64,000 nucleotides of DNA from Phytophthora hibernalis. Its lineage: Eukaryota > Oomycota > Peronosporomycetes > Peronosporales > Peronosporaceae. The position numbers and the translations under genes were made by a program. Under the pieces are notes generated by a model. The model was not told where the DNA came from, ran no database searches, and worked only from the letters and a program-made list of their open reading frames with translations. Every line of letters begins with the position of its first letter. Position 1 is the stretch's first letter. Shown here one piece after another: positions 1 to 11,539 of the stretch. Location of the stretch: assembly GCA_012656075.1 (NCBI GenBank), contig JAAKBF010000019.1:1-64000 (forward strand), in the 5' to 3' direction.

Positions 1-1
1 G

Positions 2-2984
2 AAGAACGAGAACGAGCGCAAAACTCGGAAGCAACGGCGGGCTAGCCTCAACGCAGCTGACTTCGATATTGAGATCGAAGAGGACGTGAATGATGGTCGC
101 CCGTCCTCGTTGCTGTCGGCGACTGCTTCAATTGACCGGTTCCAGATGATAATGATGAACTACTTGCGCCACCACAACCTGGCGCGCGCAACTCCTTCAG
201 CTTGTGGCGAACACGTTCCTTTCGATGTTGGAAGAGAAGGAATTCAGCCAACTTATTGACAACTGTTGGGCGCGCTTTCCTCTCGATGGTCAGTGGACTA
301 AGGCTTTGGCAGTGATACAGGATTTGGAGAGTGGGAGAACGCCACCTTCCTCACTAGACTCGCCGCATGAAGTGAATCATGAATACATTGCAGTTCGCGT
401 GAAGATGCTCAAGAAGATCTTCATGATGCTAACGAAAGAAGAGTCCACATGGATGGACCGAATGAACGCCAAGCACCCGACTGAAATCTACAAGAAAAAG
501 ATTCAAGACTTGAAAGATGTCGTCACGGCGGTATTGAACAAGCCGCCAGATCTAAATGACCCCGCGACACATATGCCGCGCATGAACGCAGACCTGAAGA
601 TACGGTGGCTGGATGTTATCATCGAATACCTCTTGAACGAAACTGATAACTCAGCGAGGTTAGCTGCTCTGCTCTCAGTCGTTTGCAAATGGACAAATGC
701 CGCCACCCCAACAGGCCAAAACAACTCTTGCATCGGCGGAGAAGCCGTTGGAGCAAATGTTGAGCCAACTTGGTGCTGCGGATAAAGCGGCATTGCTGTC
801 CAAATTTGCATCGTCGGCCGACAAAGTGCTCGATGAAAGAACGTAGTCGATCGAGCGGTATCACCCGTTCAAGAGCTAGAACAAGCGACTGCCCAAGTAA
901 TTGGAGGCCCTGAAATTCAAAAGGCGTTGAAGGCACTACTCGCTCGGCGGTCTAACACTCAGGTACTTGAGCTTCTTCAAGAAGCACTTAATATAGTGAA
1001 TAGCGACGCAAGCTCCGCTGCAGCTGAGGAAGGTAAACCGGAACTGGAACACGCTAATCTATCCCTTCGACTGAAGCGCTGAGGCTCCGAACCGATAGTG
1101 GCAAGTTCGTGAGACTTGGTTTTTGAAGCACGACGTTCCGAAAACGATCAGACTGGTGATACTGTCCGATTTATCACAGCACTAGTCTGCTCAGGAAACC
1201 TAGTTTCTGCACCAACAAAGCGCAGCTGACTCTGTATCATTACTCGGAAAGAATAGTGCAGCAGGCACTGGTAAGAGCAGCAAGAAGAGCGGTACCAGAA
1301 AATCAACAGCGTGACTGTGCCTCGTGCCATTTCTGGGCTGATCACATCGTGGCGAATGAACACCGACCAACTCGTCCAGTTCTCTGAGAAGTCGCTTGGA
1401 AATGTGCTCAAGATCATTGCGGATGCCTACGGCGAAATGCTAACAGCAACACGGCGTAAAACGCAGCAACAGCGACTGCCGTACGCAACCCCACGCGGCA
1501 GTGGTCGAATGTTAACTCTGTCGCAGATCGTGTATCAGTCTTTTCTTCACAGCTACGGACTACCATCAATTGCAGACATGCACGCTTGCTTTCTCGTGCG
1601 CATTGGAGACCTATCGTTCACAGCATCTCCGCGTCGAGTACTTCGCAGATTCTGCTTCGAAGAAGTACCGAAAGGGGAGCGGACAAACTATCTGGAATTT
1701 CTCGAGTGTATCGTGTGTGACGATCTAACAGGTACCATGGCAAGCCATCTCCCAGGACCGATCGCCACGCCCTCTTCTGCCAATGGGGGCGGCGGCATGA
1801 ACACCAACTCGCGCAATACATCGCAGCACACACTGAACACGCCGCCTGTGTCCTCAAAGAGGTCGCGACTGATCCCTCGAATCAGCGTCCCAGACAAAGA
1901 GAACTGGCTAATCTCGGTTGATCGAGCACAGGAGATCGCGCAGCTCTGCTTCCGGGACATGCGTAAGACAGCAGTTGCCAATTTTTGCGAAAACCTGGCG
2001 ACAATTGCAGCACAGGGCAATTCAACAGCAGTGTTGCCACCTCCGGCCGCTGCGGCGCCGACACCAGAGTCGACGAATGGCGAGCAGGTGCTAAACGTTG
2101 ATCATTTACTGCAGTTAGTGGTGGCGGAGTGGAGGTTCGAGCAAGTGAGACGTGAGCGCCACCTGTTGGATGCGTTCCGTGCTGGCGACGTGAATGGTGA
2201 CGGACAGTTAACGTCCGCGGAATTCACACAGATCGTCCTCAGCATCGATGCATCACGTGATCTGGGCGACATTTTGTTGATGTACAGCGATACGCTTCGC
2301 CGCACGGAGTGCGATCAGCTTGATACTGAAGTGTTCTTGCAAGTTGCTAGGGAGCATGAACTGGATCGCGTGGTGTGGCAAGGAGACGGTGATTTATTTG
2401 GTGTCGTGAACGAGGTGACCGACATGGAAGCTACGTGGGCGCATGTTCGTGGATTCTTTGTCGGCACGTTAGAAGCATTGGCACGAGATCTGCCGCCCAT
2501 GCACTTCCTGCGTGTCTGTGAAGGTGCAGGTTGCGGCTGTTTGAAATGCCTTCTTGATGGGTATGTCGGCTTCCAGAAGATGCGTCGCGAGTTTGCGTTC
2601 ACACAGCAGCAACAACAGCCAGGACTCCTGGGAAGACGTAATTCATATGTTGGAGTGTCTTCCCAACTCGTGTGGGCGCGATTTTGGCATCTCATGCGCC
2701 AATTGCACGACGCTGCTGCGGAGAGCGACGGGATTGTCACTCCCTGGGAAGGCATTCAATACAAGCGAGACCATCCTGTCCTTGCACTTGCACCGAGATC
2801 GAACGCTCGTCGGCGAGACTCACTGCCGAATTTCTTGTTCCCTGACACTGCGCGTATTACGGCCAAAATGAGCGACATTCATCACCCAGAAGCTTTCGAC
2901 GGTCCTACAATTCACGCCCAATTCGCCTATCTGCTTAGTCATGTGTCGGCCAAACCCCAGGAAACTAGACCTCGCTCACCATAG
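2..2984 (+). CDS. Large EF-hand protein (5' end outside the window; frame broken)
   Basis: Coding sequence enters from the left edge in frame 2, passes to frame 3 near 190 and changes frame again near 700, 840, 1090 and 1300. It then runs open from 1311 to the stop at 2984 (557 codons). The last third carries a canonical EF-hand loop (DVNGDGQLTSAE, about residue 295 of that ORF) followed by a weaker second hand, so calcium binding is likely. The N-terminal half is helical with no domain I recognise. The middle has Ser/Thr/Asn- and Ala/Pro-rich linkers typical of long oomycete proteins. I see no catalytic motif and assign no further function. The frame breaks look like single-base losses, because each flanking frame continues plausible protein. 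The true start is off-window. Confidence 0.6.
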
Positions 2985-3123
2985 GCACTTGTAATACAAA
3001 CGTCAACACTTCAACTTGCCTTTCTATTAACCAATCACAACGTAGAAGTCTGTTCGGAAGGTTTATCATGCGCTTACAAGGGTCCATCATTCGGATCCAT
3101 TGTCGACGTCACAAGTGAAGAAG

Positions 3124-5575
3124 ATGGCGCTGAACGTGGCGTTTAACCGCCAATCCAAGCGCGTAAAGGTCACCCGGCACGACAATGGTGCGGTCTTGCT
3201 AGTGTTCTACGTCCCTGTCCTCTATCGCCTCCTAATTCTCTTTTTGCTGTGCAGTTCAAGTGCTGACAGAGGCGAAGGGGCATTTCCGTCTGGACGACTC
3301 GCGCCAGTTCCAGCTCCTGCACCGCAGCAAACCCATCGACCTGTCCATCCCCTTCCGCCTCACTGGCATCTCCAACAACGCTTCAGTGGAGCTTGAAGAG
3401 CTGGATGGGGCTGCGGAGGTGCAGCAAGTGCGCGTGTGCATCCAGTTGCGCGACGGCAAGCGCGTCCAGGCGTCTTTCGGCAGTGACACGGCCATTGAAC
3501 GCATTTTGACGTTCTTCAAGCTGCTTCCAGCTGCAGAGCAGGTTGGTTTTTTTTTTTGTGGTGGGGTGTCTAACTTCCAGGAACTGACTGGTATGGCAGT
3601 TCTCTCTCGGGTTTCTGCGTCGCGAAATCGACGCTCAAGCTTTTACGACCACTACACTGCAGGGTAAGTTGTTGGACGTCACACTCTTTATTACCGTACT
3701 GATGTCGTGGTGTTTGTTTGTGTGGTAGACCTGGGCATCCTGAGCGGTTCGGCCATGTTTCGAGTACAGGCTGCAGATGCATCTGCTGTGCGAAGCATCG
3801 ACAGCCCTGCTGCTCCACCGCAAACCCCACGTTTCTTTTGCACCTTCGACAACGGCTCCTTCTCCCCACCTGCTCCTAAGGTGGAGTTGGCAAGCCGTAC
3901 TCCTGCGCCACAGACCGAGGACGTTGAAATGAAAGAAGCTGTCGACGAAGAAAAGGCGACTGAGGCCGTGATGAGTTGTTACGACGCGTTGCAACTTGTG
4001 CGAGACAGCAATTTTGATGCGTTATCCCGGACTGCTATCACGACGTTGATGAAAATCGTCTCGAACATTTTGTCCGATCCAGGTACTCTTTGAAGCTGCG
4101 ATATTTGACTGTAGTAGATTGTGCTAACCTCATGTTTACGATGTCGATCCAGAAAACGAGAAATTGCGATCCATTCGTCTGTCAAATGGGTGGGTCAAGT
4201 TAAGGGCGGACTGGAATTCCTTAAGTCTGTAGGGTTTGCGGTGGTCCCAGACACCCAAATGCTGGTGCTGCGTCCAAGTTCACAATACAAGAACGTACTG
4301 GAGGAAGGCATGCGACTACTAAACGCTGAAGCAAACGACCTGAATATCTCGCCGGACACACGCCCAGTTGTTCGTGAGAAGAAAGCAGACCCAAATTTTG
4401 ACGTGTTCAAGACTCAAATTACCCGTGTGCAGGTTTGAACAATGCTGTTCAAATTTGGACTCGATGGTGGCTAATCTGCTGTATTGACTAACCTTGTATT
4501 CAGATGCAACCTCGGGGCCCAAGCACAACCGAAGTTCTTGTTGATGCGCTAAAGACGAAGCAAGACCAACTCGTCGGACACGAGAAACCTCCTCGAAACA
4601 CAACTGTTGCTCTTGAAGGAAGGCGGGTAGGTGGGCAACTTGGTTTGGCAGCCACGGAAAGCGAGCTAAGTGCAAGAAGCGATGCACAACTGCTGATATC
4701 GAGCCTTAAATCTCGACGGGAGGAGATGGAAAAGACGAAGGTGGGCTGAATTGATAATTAGCAGCGCTCGTTGGATTGATGAGTGTGCCTGACAGAGTAT
4801 ATGTGTCCCCCTGGCCCCAGAACTTTCGCACCCAGGCCATGCGTGAGCTTGACGAGCTCAAACGCAAAAAGTATTTCAAACGGCACTTATCCGTGTCCAA
4901 TTTCCGGACCGAGGTACGTGAAATTCACACAGCAAGGAGATCATGCGACGTATCTCACTGTACTTTTCGCCATCGTGTGTATCTACATACAGCTGTCATG
5001 CAAGCATCTTTCCACCCGAACGAAACTATTCAAGATGTCATGAACCATGTGACGGAGTGCCTTGGAGACCAATACAAGGGCAACGATCTTTATCTCTACG
5101 TTACCCCTCCCACCCAGAGGCTGGCAGCTACAAGGACGCTGGCAGAGTTAAATCTCGTACCTGCTGCGCTGGTGTATCTCTCGTGGTTAGAGGTGCTACC
5201 TCAGGCCGACGCGGCTGGTATTGGTTTCTACTTTCGCAGTGACCTGGTAATTGGCATTCATCCCCTTTCGTTGAATTGAATGATTAACTGCCGTGTTTGT
5301 TTGTGTGCAGTTGATGGACGAAAGTGCAGAGTCGAAAGAAAGCGCGGATCCACTGCAGAAGACGGAGTATCCGAAACCACTGCACCTCGGTCAGTGTCTA
5401 CTTCTGTATAGCCAAATCATGCCGTAGACTGACATCGTGTTTGTGGCATTTAATGTGCATGTATGTAGGAGAAAATCCTCCGAGTGCAGCTAAGCCCGAG
5501 ACACCTGTCGAACCCAAGCGGCAAGTACCTTCGGGTGCAAAAGCTGCAAAAAAACCGTCTTGGCTCAAGCTCTAG
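3124..5575 (+). CDS. TUG/ASPSCR1-like UBX protein with a PUB domain (p97/Cdc48 cofactor)
   Basis: Multi-exon gene. Exons I can support: 3124-3187, 3255-3541, 3600-3663, 3729-4082, 4153-4432, 4504-4740, 4821-4917, 4993-5246, 5311-5389, 5469-5575, all with GT-AG introns of 58 to 85 nt. The N-terminus (ALNVAFNRQSKRVKVT) is the TUG-type ubiquitin-like fold. The middle has a PUB domain (NILSDPENEKLRSIRLSN, then GGLEFLKSVGFAV). The C-terminal part has a UBX-like domain (MQASFHPNETIQDVM, ending VYLSWLE), then a Lys/Pro-rich tail. PUB and UBX domains bind the AAA ATPase p97/Cdc48, so an adaptor role in ubiquitin or membrane traffic is inferred. Human ASPSCR1 has UBL and UBX but no PUB, so this order is unusual. 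One base appears missing from the GGG at 4188-4190 inside the PUB domain. Confidence 0.8.
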
Positions 5576-5771
5576 TCCTGGCATTTGTAATCAGCTGACC
5601 ACAAACCGATAGCTAGGACCACACCAACACAGGTTAAAACAATGTTTTTGCTGCTTCAGCTCAAATCAAAGAGCATAGCCTGTTTACATGATGCCGCGGC
5701 AGACATTAGCACGAGCCTTCTGTACGGTAGCCACGTGCGATATTACGACTGCACCACAGGGTCTTCCTTAG

Positions 5772-8700
5772 CTACAGGGGCTTCCAGAGCCACTGGGTAT
5801 CCCAGCCTTCCTTGACCACCACATCTTCCAGGCCTTCCATGGCCACTGGGTTTTCTAGGACTTCCAGGACTTTCGCGGTCACTGGTTCTTGCTTCGGCAC
5901 TGACTGTTCCGTCGGCACTGCGTCCTTCATTACATCCGCCACGGTCTCAGCCTTATCTTCTGAAAGACGAACTGGGCTTACAGATCGGCTCGATGTTGCA
6001 GTTGTTGATCCAGATACGCTAAGCTGCTCTCGTTTTACCTTTTCATGGTCAATTTTCAGATCTCGCAGTTCTTTGCGGAGCTTGAAATTGAAGCCATGCT
6101 TGGCGTCACGCACGTTAAAGAGACGGTAATACTTGGCCCACTGCAGCTCACGTGCTGCTGGGCCCGTTCGAACAGTCATTTTCTCGATCGTCGTTCGGTC
6201 TCCCATACTAACGTGTGCCGTCAAAGAAAGTCGTCTTGCCGTACTTTTGGTCTCTTTATCACTCTGGACTTTCTCCTGGATAAGAGCGCGCTTGCGTTGC
6301 TTCATCTGTTCTTTCTTTGTAAGCTTCTTCACCGGCAAGTCGTGAGCTTGGTTGATCTTCTCTGGTGCCATAGTTCCACGGCAGTTTTTCGACTTACAGT
6401 GGCATTTCCACTCCATCGCTTGCTTCGTATGGAACTGGTAGTCATACGAGAGTTCAGTGCCTGGCTCAATATCCTTTAACGCGGTGATAGCGATTCGGTT
6501 GACACCCTTTACGCGCCACTTCAGCAGGTGACAGTTCGGATCACACGAGTGATTAATGAACCTGGAGACGCTACCTTTAAACCGCGCGTCGATGTACTCG
6601 CCCTTCCCCAGCTCCATGATGTACATGTTCTTGTCCTCAGGACTATTCTTGGCGTGATCAAGCAGCCGACGCTCCTTCTCTTCTTCATTGATCACTTCGC
6701 CAACGTACTCTATCACTAATTGTCCCGCCTTGGCAGACTCCAACAACCGAAGACCCCAACCTTTCTCAATCATGTGAAACTTCTGGAAGCGCGGGTATAT
6801 TTTCTGGTGAAGCGCGCGGTTTCCACAGTTCTCACCAAGCGTACAGTTTGATTCTTTTGTGTGCTTGTTGAATTTCATCCCTGGAGTAGGAGCAGGACCA
6901 AAACACTCAGTGAAACTTAGCCGGTTGATGCAATCATTTCCACACTGTTCCGTGCAAACACACATGGGTGAGTCTTCCAGCGAAATCTTGGGCTGTTTAA
7001 AAGTGTAAATGCTACGACCAAGCTTGCGGTATGTTGGTGGTTGCAGGCGAACATCGTTGATAATATTCAGCAGAAGTCGAAAGTGGTGGCAATCATCAGG
7101 ATTAGTAGCATCCGGGTCACGCTTCGGAAGGAACATCCACGGAAGGTGCAAACTGGAATCTACCGTAACAGTGTCAATGTTCCGGTCGGAAAGGTAGAAC
7201 GACGGGATCTTCGGCAGCTCGTCATCAGGATGCCTCCAGCATAGTAAACCAACTGTGTTATAGCGAGCACTTGGAGGTACACACTGCGGGTGATATGCTT
7301 CGGGACACTTCAAGCAGCACATGAGATCCGAGCTCTTTTTCTTCCCTCACACACAAAGCAGATGTGGCGAGGGCAGCGAAATGAAGCGTCTGACTCGAGC
7401 AACTCCTCCACTGTTGACGAACCCATGGCTTTACCCCCAGCTCGGCGTGACATTTTGTTGGCATTGACACAGGTCTGGTGAAAGAACTTGCCGCATGACG
7501 TGGCACTGCAGCGAAAGACACCGCCCTTCTCGTTGATTGTGCCGTTGCGGCCACACCCGAAGCATAGCTGCTCGTTAGTACGGCATTGTTCGCACAGCCA
7601 TTCCTCGCCCTCGGGGGCCGATTCGATGCCCAGACAGGAGAAATGGTACGACTTGAGGCATCCTCCATCGCACAATATCATGTCCGTGAGTTCGTCATCC
7701 TCAATCTCGCCACAGATACCGCATAGGTCTTCTTCTGGGAACTTTGACTCGACCTCCGATTCGTCCTTTTTCTTGGCCGGGGTCTTCGGTTTTTCAGTGC
7801 TCCGTTCTCAATACGCTTTGTAATTGCGCGTCCTGATCGGGTAAGACCAGTTTGAACAAACTGTGGGGCCTGTTCTCGCTCCTCCGCACGAAGCAGCTCG
7901 GGGTTGTTAACCAAGGACGGCACAACTGTGAGGTTTTAACCACTCCACGACGATGCTTCTCGATCTTGGCTTGATGCTTAGCCCACGCCTCAACGGCTTT
8001 TGTGGCCCGGGGCTTAATCCGGTAGCTACTAGCCTTTTCGATCTTTTCATCACATTTGGCATTCCAGCCCATGTAGTGAACAGTGTAGCCCTCGTCATCT
8101 ACACGCTCGATCTTGGCCGCAAGCCACTCTTTGGTGCGCACGTCGTATACATCCACCTGCTGTTTGTTTTCCAAACTTCGACAGAACTCTTCATGCGCAC
8201 GCTTGTCCTCGTCAGTAGAGTGCAACGCACCGTTGCGAAGCACCTCGTCCTCGTCCACCGGTTCGCTCATTTCCACGTCATCTGAGCAGTCCTCCACGGT
8301 TTCGTCAGTGGTTTGGCCGGCAGAGCTCGGGACTAAAACGTCGTCACCTCCAAGAGCAACACGTTTGCGCGGGTGCAACTCCAGTGACACAATGTCCTCT
8401 TCATGGGGACGCTTGTTGGCACCATTCACCGCCTCCTTGACGTCACCGCTCCTTCTATAGTCGACTTCTCAGTCGGAGCAGCATTCTTAATGGCAGCTTC
8501 TCCGTTCACCTTTGTAGTCACTACGTCATGTGCAATATTAGCCAATCCGTCAACCACAGGGGCAGTAACAGCCGCTGTAGTCTCGAGGTTGACGGCAATG
8601 GGGCCTTCTCTCCTTCTTCTGCAGTAGTGTCACAGTTTGCCTCGCTGTCAGTTGGCTCAACCGACGGCTTGCTACTGGTTGCGTCAGTTTCCACCGCCTT

Positions 8701-8891
8701 GACGCTTCCATTGGCAGATAAAGCGCCGCCAGTGGCAGCGCTCTTCACTGTTGCTCCCCCTCCACTCCGTTGACGGCAACGCTGGCTGCGAGCTCAGTCA
8801 CGCTAACAAGTTTCTCGACAGTCTGTTGCACCTGTGCTTGCTGGGAACGCCCCGCGTCGTTCACAGAGGCGCTGCTCGCTCCCTCCTCCAT
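5772..8891 (-). CDS. Histone-lysine methyltransferase with chromo-barrel, PHD fingers, AWS, SET and post-SET
   Basis: Read from 8891 down. An acidic N-terminus is followed by a chromo-barrel/Tudor-knot (VDVYDVRTKEWLAAKIERVD, then YTVHYMGWNAKCDEKIE) and a PHD finger beginning EDLCGICGEIEDDE. More Cys/His PHD-like modules follow (CEQCRTNEQLCFGCGRNG, then CFVCEGRK, then MCCLKCPEAYHPQC). Next come AWS cysteines (MCVCTEQCGNDCINR), the SET domain (EKGWGLRLLE, SRFINHSCDPNCHLLKW, GTELSYDYQF) and post-SET (KCHCKSKNCRG). Cofactor-binding RFINHSCDPN and the catalytic-region YDY are intact. The architecture resembles NSD/ASH1/SET2 enzymes, so H3K36-type methylation in the nucleus is likely; the target lysine is inferred. 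The frame breaks near 8756-8760, 8610, 8440, 7930, 7805 and 7336-7340, several in homopolymers. I chose ATG 8891 because the longer frame opens with GTG. Confidence 0.85.
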
Positions 8892-9186
8892 CTTATCCTT
8901 GGCGCCAAACAAAGTTAAATGCGCCTCCACCACCTCCTAGGTCAAAACTATAAATAGACAGGTCGTTGGTGATTGGTGCAAAAAATAGCAATACAGTAGT
9001 AGAACAAAAACAATTATACTGTCGTAGTAGTGACAACCATCCGAGAAGCAAGCTCTTTTGCTCAATTCAACGTGGGGTGTCAACCTCGGGCAAAGGGCGC
9101 CAAATGGAGCTTGCGCAAACCTTACTAATGCATCCGGCATTTGCAGTTGAAAAATAAAGTTCGCGAATCGAGACGCGACCAACAGT

Positions 9187-10401
9187 TCACTCACGTTGGA
9201 AGTCGGCAACCAGCTTCTCAATCTGCGCATGCGAACCAAAAGCAGGTCCAGCGGGGATTTTCCGTCGTCGTTTTTCGCGGTTGGGTCCGCCCCATGCACA
9301 AGAAGCTCCTTCCACACTCTCGCTCGCGTCGAAGGCGGCGGCCACATGAAGTGGCGTGACTCCGAACTTGCTCTTCTCGCTCGCGTCGGCTCCATGTGCC
9401 AATAGCACCATCGCGGTGCGTTCGTATCCGTCACGAAGGGCCTGGTGCAGCGAGGAAAACCCCAACGTATCATTATCTTGGTTGGCGTCAGCCCCGTGAG
9501 ACAACAACAGCTCGGCTAGCGTCACGTGAATCCGCTCTGGTTCCTCTTCAATAACCCTTAGAGGCTCCTCTTCAGCCAAACTCGTTTCGTCAAGAAAGAT
9601 GGCGTCGTGCTGTTACCGTTGTAGTCCTTCTTGTTAGGATCTGCTTTCCCGTTCACAAGTAGCAGCTTGGCAATGTCCACTCGCCCACGACGAACAGCCA
9701 GATGCAACGGCGTTATCATGCGGGTGTTGCTCGCGTTCACGTCCACCCCCGCAGCAATAAGTCGCGCGGTGAAATCGACGCGTCCGTAGTCTGCGGCGTA
9801 GTGCAGTGCCGTGTTGACCTGTTGGTCGACCTCGTCTTTTAGACCGTCGACAAAGTCCAATTCGAGCACGTGTTGGGCATTATGCTCCGCCACCGCATGC
9901 AACAATGTGTGCCCCACTAGGTTGCGCTCCTCCAGACTCGCTCCACGTGAAAGCAGCAGCTTTACCATCCCAACGTTATCGCGCTTGACAGCTTCAAACA
10001 GTAGAGGGTCTTCATAGCGAACAATGGTGCTCGCATCTGAGCCAATTGCAGCTCACTGGCATCCAGCACAAGCAGCGCTCCATCTTCGTTATCACAACGA
10101 ATTGCAGCGTTTAGCACTCCTCATCAAAACTTTTCGGCGACTTCGTCCGAGGCTTCCCAGATCACAAACTGCTCCTTTGCTGCCGGGAGCAGTAGCTTAA
10201 GCACTTCCAAGTGGCCATTCTCTGCTGCACGAATGCACGCCTTGGGCTCCGTTTCTTTCATCGAGCGTGTCATCTTTTTCCCCCAATATTTGGGATAACC
10301 ACAGCGCCTGCTTCGAGAAGGCTACGGACGGTCAATACGTCCCCTATGACACTGGCATCGGCTAAAGAAGACTTGGATGTTGAGCTTGCAGAAGTTGCCA
10401 T
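9187..10401 (-). CDS. Ankyrin-repeat protein
   Basis: Starts at ATG 10401 (MATSASSTSKSSLADASVIG) and ends at a stop at 9187 (QIEKLVADFQRE). Across frames it shows at least six ankyrin repeats, with typical cores such as GDVLTVRSLLEAGAVV, AAENGHLEVLKLLLPA, GMVKLLLSRGASLEERN, TALHYAADYGRVD, TPLHLAVRRGRVDIAKLLL and TPLHVAAAFD. Ankyrin repeats are protein-binding scaffolds, and no enzymatic domain is visible. At least four frame breaks (near 10270, 10115, 10020 and 9600, with more near 9250-9330) interrupt it, and each flanking frame resumes a recognisable repeat. The gene is tail-to-head with the SET gene on the same strand. The bases between 8937 and 9186 are probably its 3' untranslated region. 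Confidence 0.75.
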
Positions 10402-10534
10402 CCTTGTTCGAGGTATCCTCCACTATTCCGCTTCTCGGCAAAACTACAAGTGCTGAAGATTCTTAAGGTGAGAATCTCACCAAGCATTCGTCCCTTCCCA
10501 ACGATACGTATGACAAAATCTGCATCCAGTTGGT

Positions 10535-10613
10535 GGTCAATTGGCCGAGCGGTCTAAGGCGCCAGTTTAAGGCACTGGTCCGAAAGGGCGTGGGTTCGAA
10601 TCCCACATTTGCC
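10535..10613 (+). tRNA. tRNA-Leu (anticodon AAG)
   Basis: Folds by eye into a class II tRNA: acceptor 10535-10541 with 10607-10613 (one C-U mismatch and one wobble pair), D-arm gcc/ggc, anticodon stem ccagt/actgg with loop ttAAGgc, a long variable arm as expected for Leu, T-stem gtggg/cccac and T-loop ttcgaat. It reads CUU codons after A-to-I modification of position 34. A T-rich run (cttcttctttctttg) just downstream suits Pol III termination. There is no intron. It is the last conventional gene before the transposon block. Confidence 0.85.
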
Positions 10614-11539
10614 AACTTCTTCTTTCTTTGCGCGCCTCGCTGCTGTGCCTTTGTCTGCTACGCCCTAACGCAGCCTCAGCCTCAACTCTCGAGTCAGCCG
10701 GCCGCACTCTTACCCCCGTGGAGGCAAAATAATTTTTGACGACGTACGGCTTGTTCGGATATCAATTTTTTTGGGTCAAATTCGGTCAAGGTCAAAATGG
10801 GTCAAATTTTATCATGATAAAAGGGAAGGGAGTTTAACCTTATACTGTGATTTGCAGCTAAAATGACGCCCCATTTTATGGCCTAGATCGAGCATGACCA
10901 GACGATAAAATCAGGTGTAAAAGTGAGGACGACATGGAATGAAATATATAGATCGACATCGATTTGCGTTCCCAAACATGCAAAAGGGATCGATTTGAGC
11001 TAGATCGAGATCGATCTGTTAGATCGACCGAAATCGATCTCGATGGTAGATTTGTTTGTCGTATCCCGAAATATTAGCTGCACTAAATAGATCGATCTGT
11101 CCTTTTATAGACCTCGATTTATTAAATCGACCTCGAGTTTTTACTCGAGCAACCGGCCAAGTGAAAACGACAAAAGCATTGCAAAACATAATATACGTTA
11201 GGCTATAACGTGGTCAAAACTCCTTTTGGAATGCGCGCGAAAGCAAGCCATTCCGCTGTCACAAAATAGCTCGGTTGTGTCTATTTGCTATCACCGATCT
11301 CGGGGATCGCCACACGAAGCTACAAAGAATACAACGATTGACGAGGAAGGACACACGACGTAACGAGCAATGTCATGATCAGCGTAGTATCGACTGTAGG
11401 ACGAGCGAAGTGATGGTAACGACAGCTCGTAACTAGCTATAAGGAGGAGAGAACATCACATATCTAGCTCGAACGCGAATATACTCATTTTTGAATTGCC
11501 TTCTTACCTCGCAAGCTACTTCTCCAACCTTCAGCAACC
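10614..11539. other. Intergenic stretch rich in GATCGA/ATCGAT words
   Basis: No gene is seen. The left part is the tRNA 3' flank. From about 10885 to 11150 the sequence is strikingly rich in GATCGA, ATCGAT and CTCGAT words, densest between 10988 and 11046. This lies upstream of the MULE-derived ORF that starts at 11540, so it may be the subterminal or promoter region of that element. That link is inference. Confidence 0.4.
10768..10805 (+). repeat. 38-bp dispersed repeat, copy 1 (second copy at 24688-24725)
   Basis: The 38 bases here recur exactly at 24688-24725 in the same orientation. The core is gggtcaaattcggtcaagg. In both places the flank is AT-rich and transposon-derived. At copy 2 a partly complementary ttgaccctaaatttgaccca lies about 40 bp downstream, which suggests a terminal or subterminal repeat of some DNA element. 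Confidence 0.7.

Noticed and set aside
3542..3580. A 39-nt intron ending at taacttccag
   Set aside because: It leaves the downstream exon in the wrong frame. Ending the intron at 3599 restores the TUG-like reading.
5812..6719. Plus-strand ORFs opposite the SET gene
   Set aside because: They are antisense shadows of a clearly conserved methyltransferase on the minus strand.
7310..7681. Reading the frame changes in the SET gene as introns
   Set aside because: Frames join within a few bases inside conserved PHD motifs, with no room or splice sites for an intron; single-base losses fit better.
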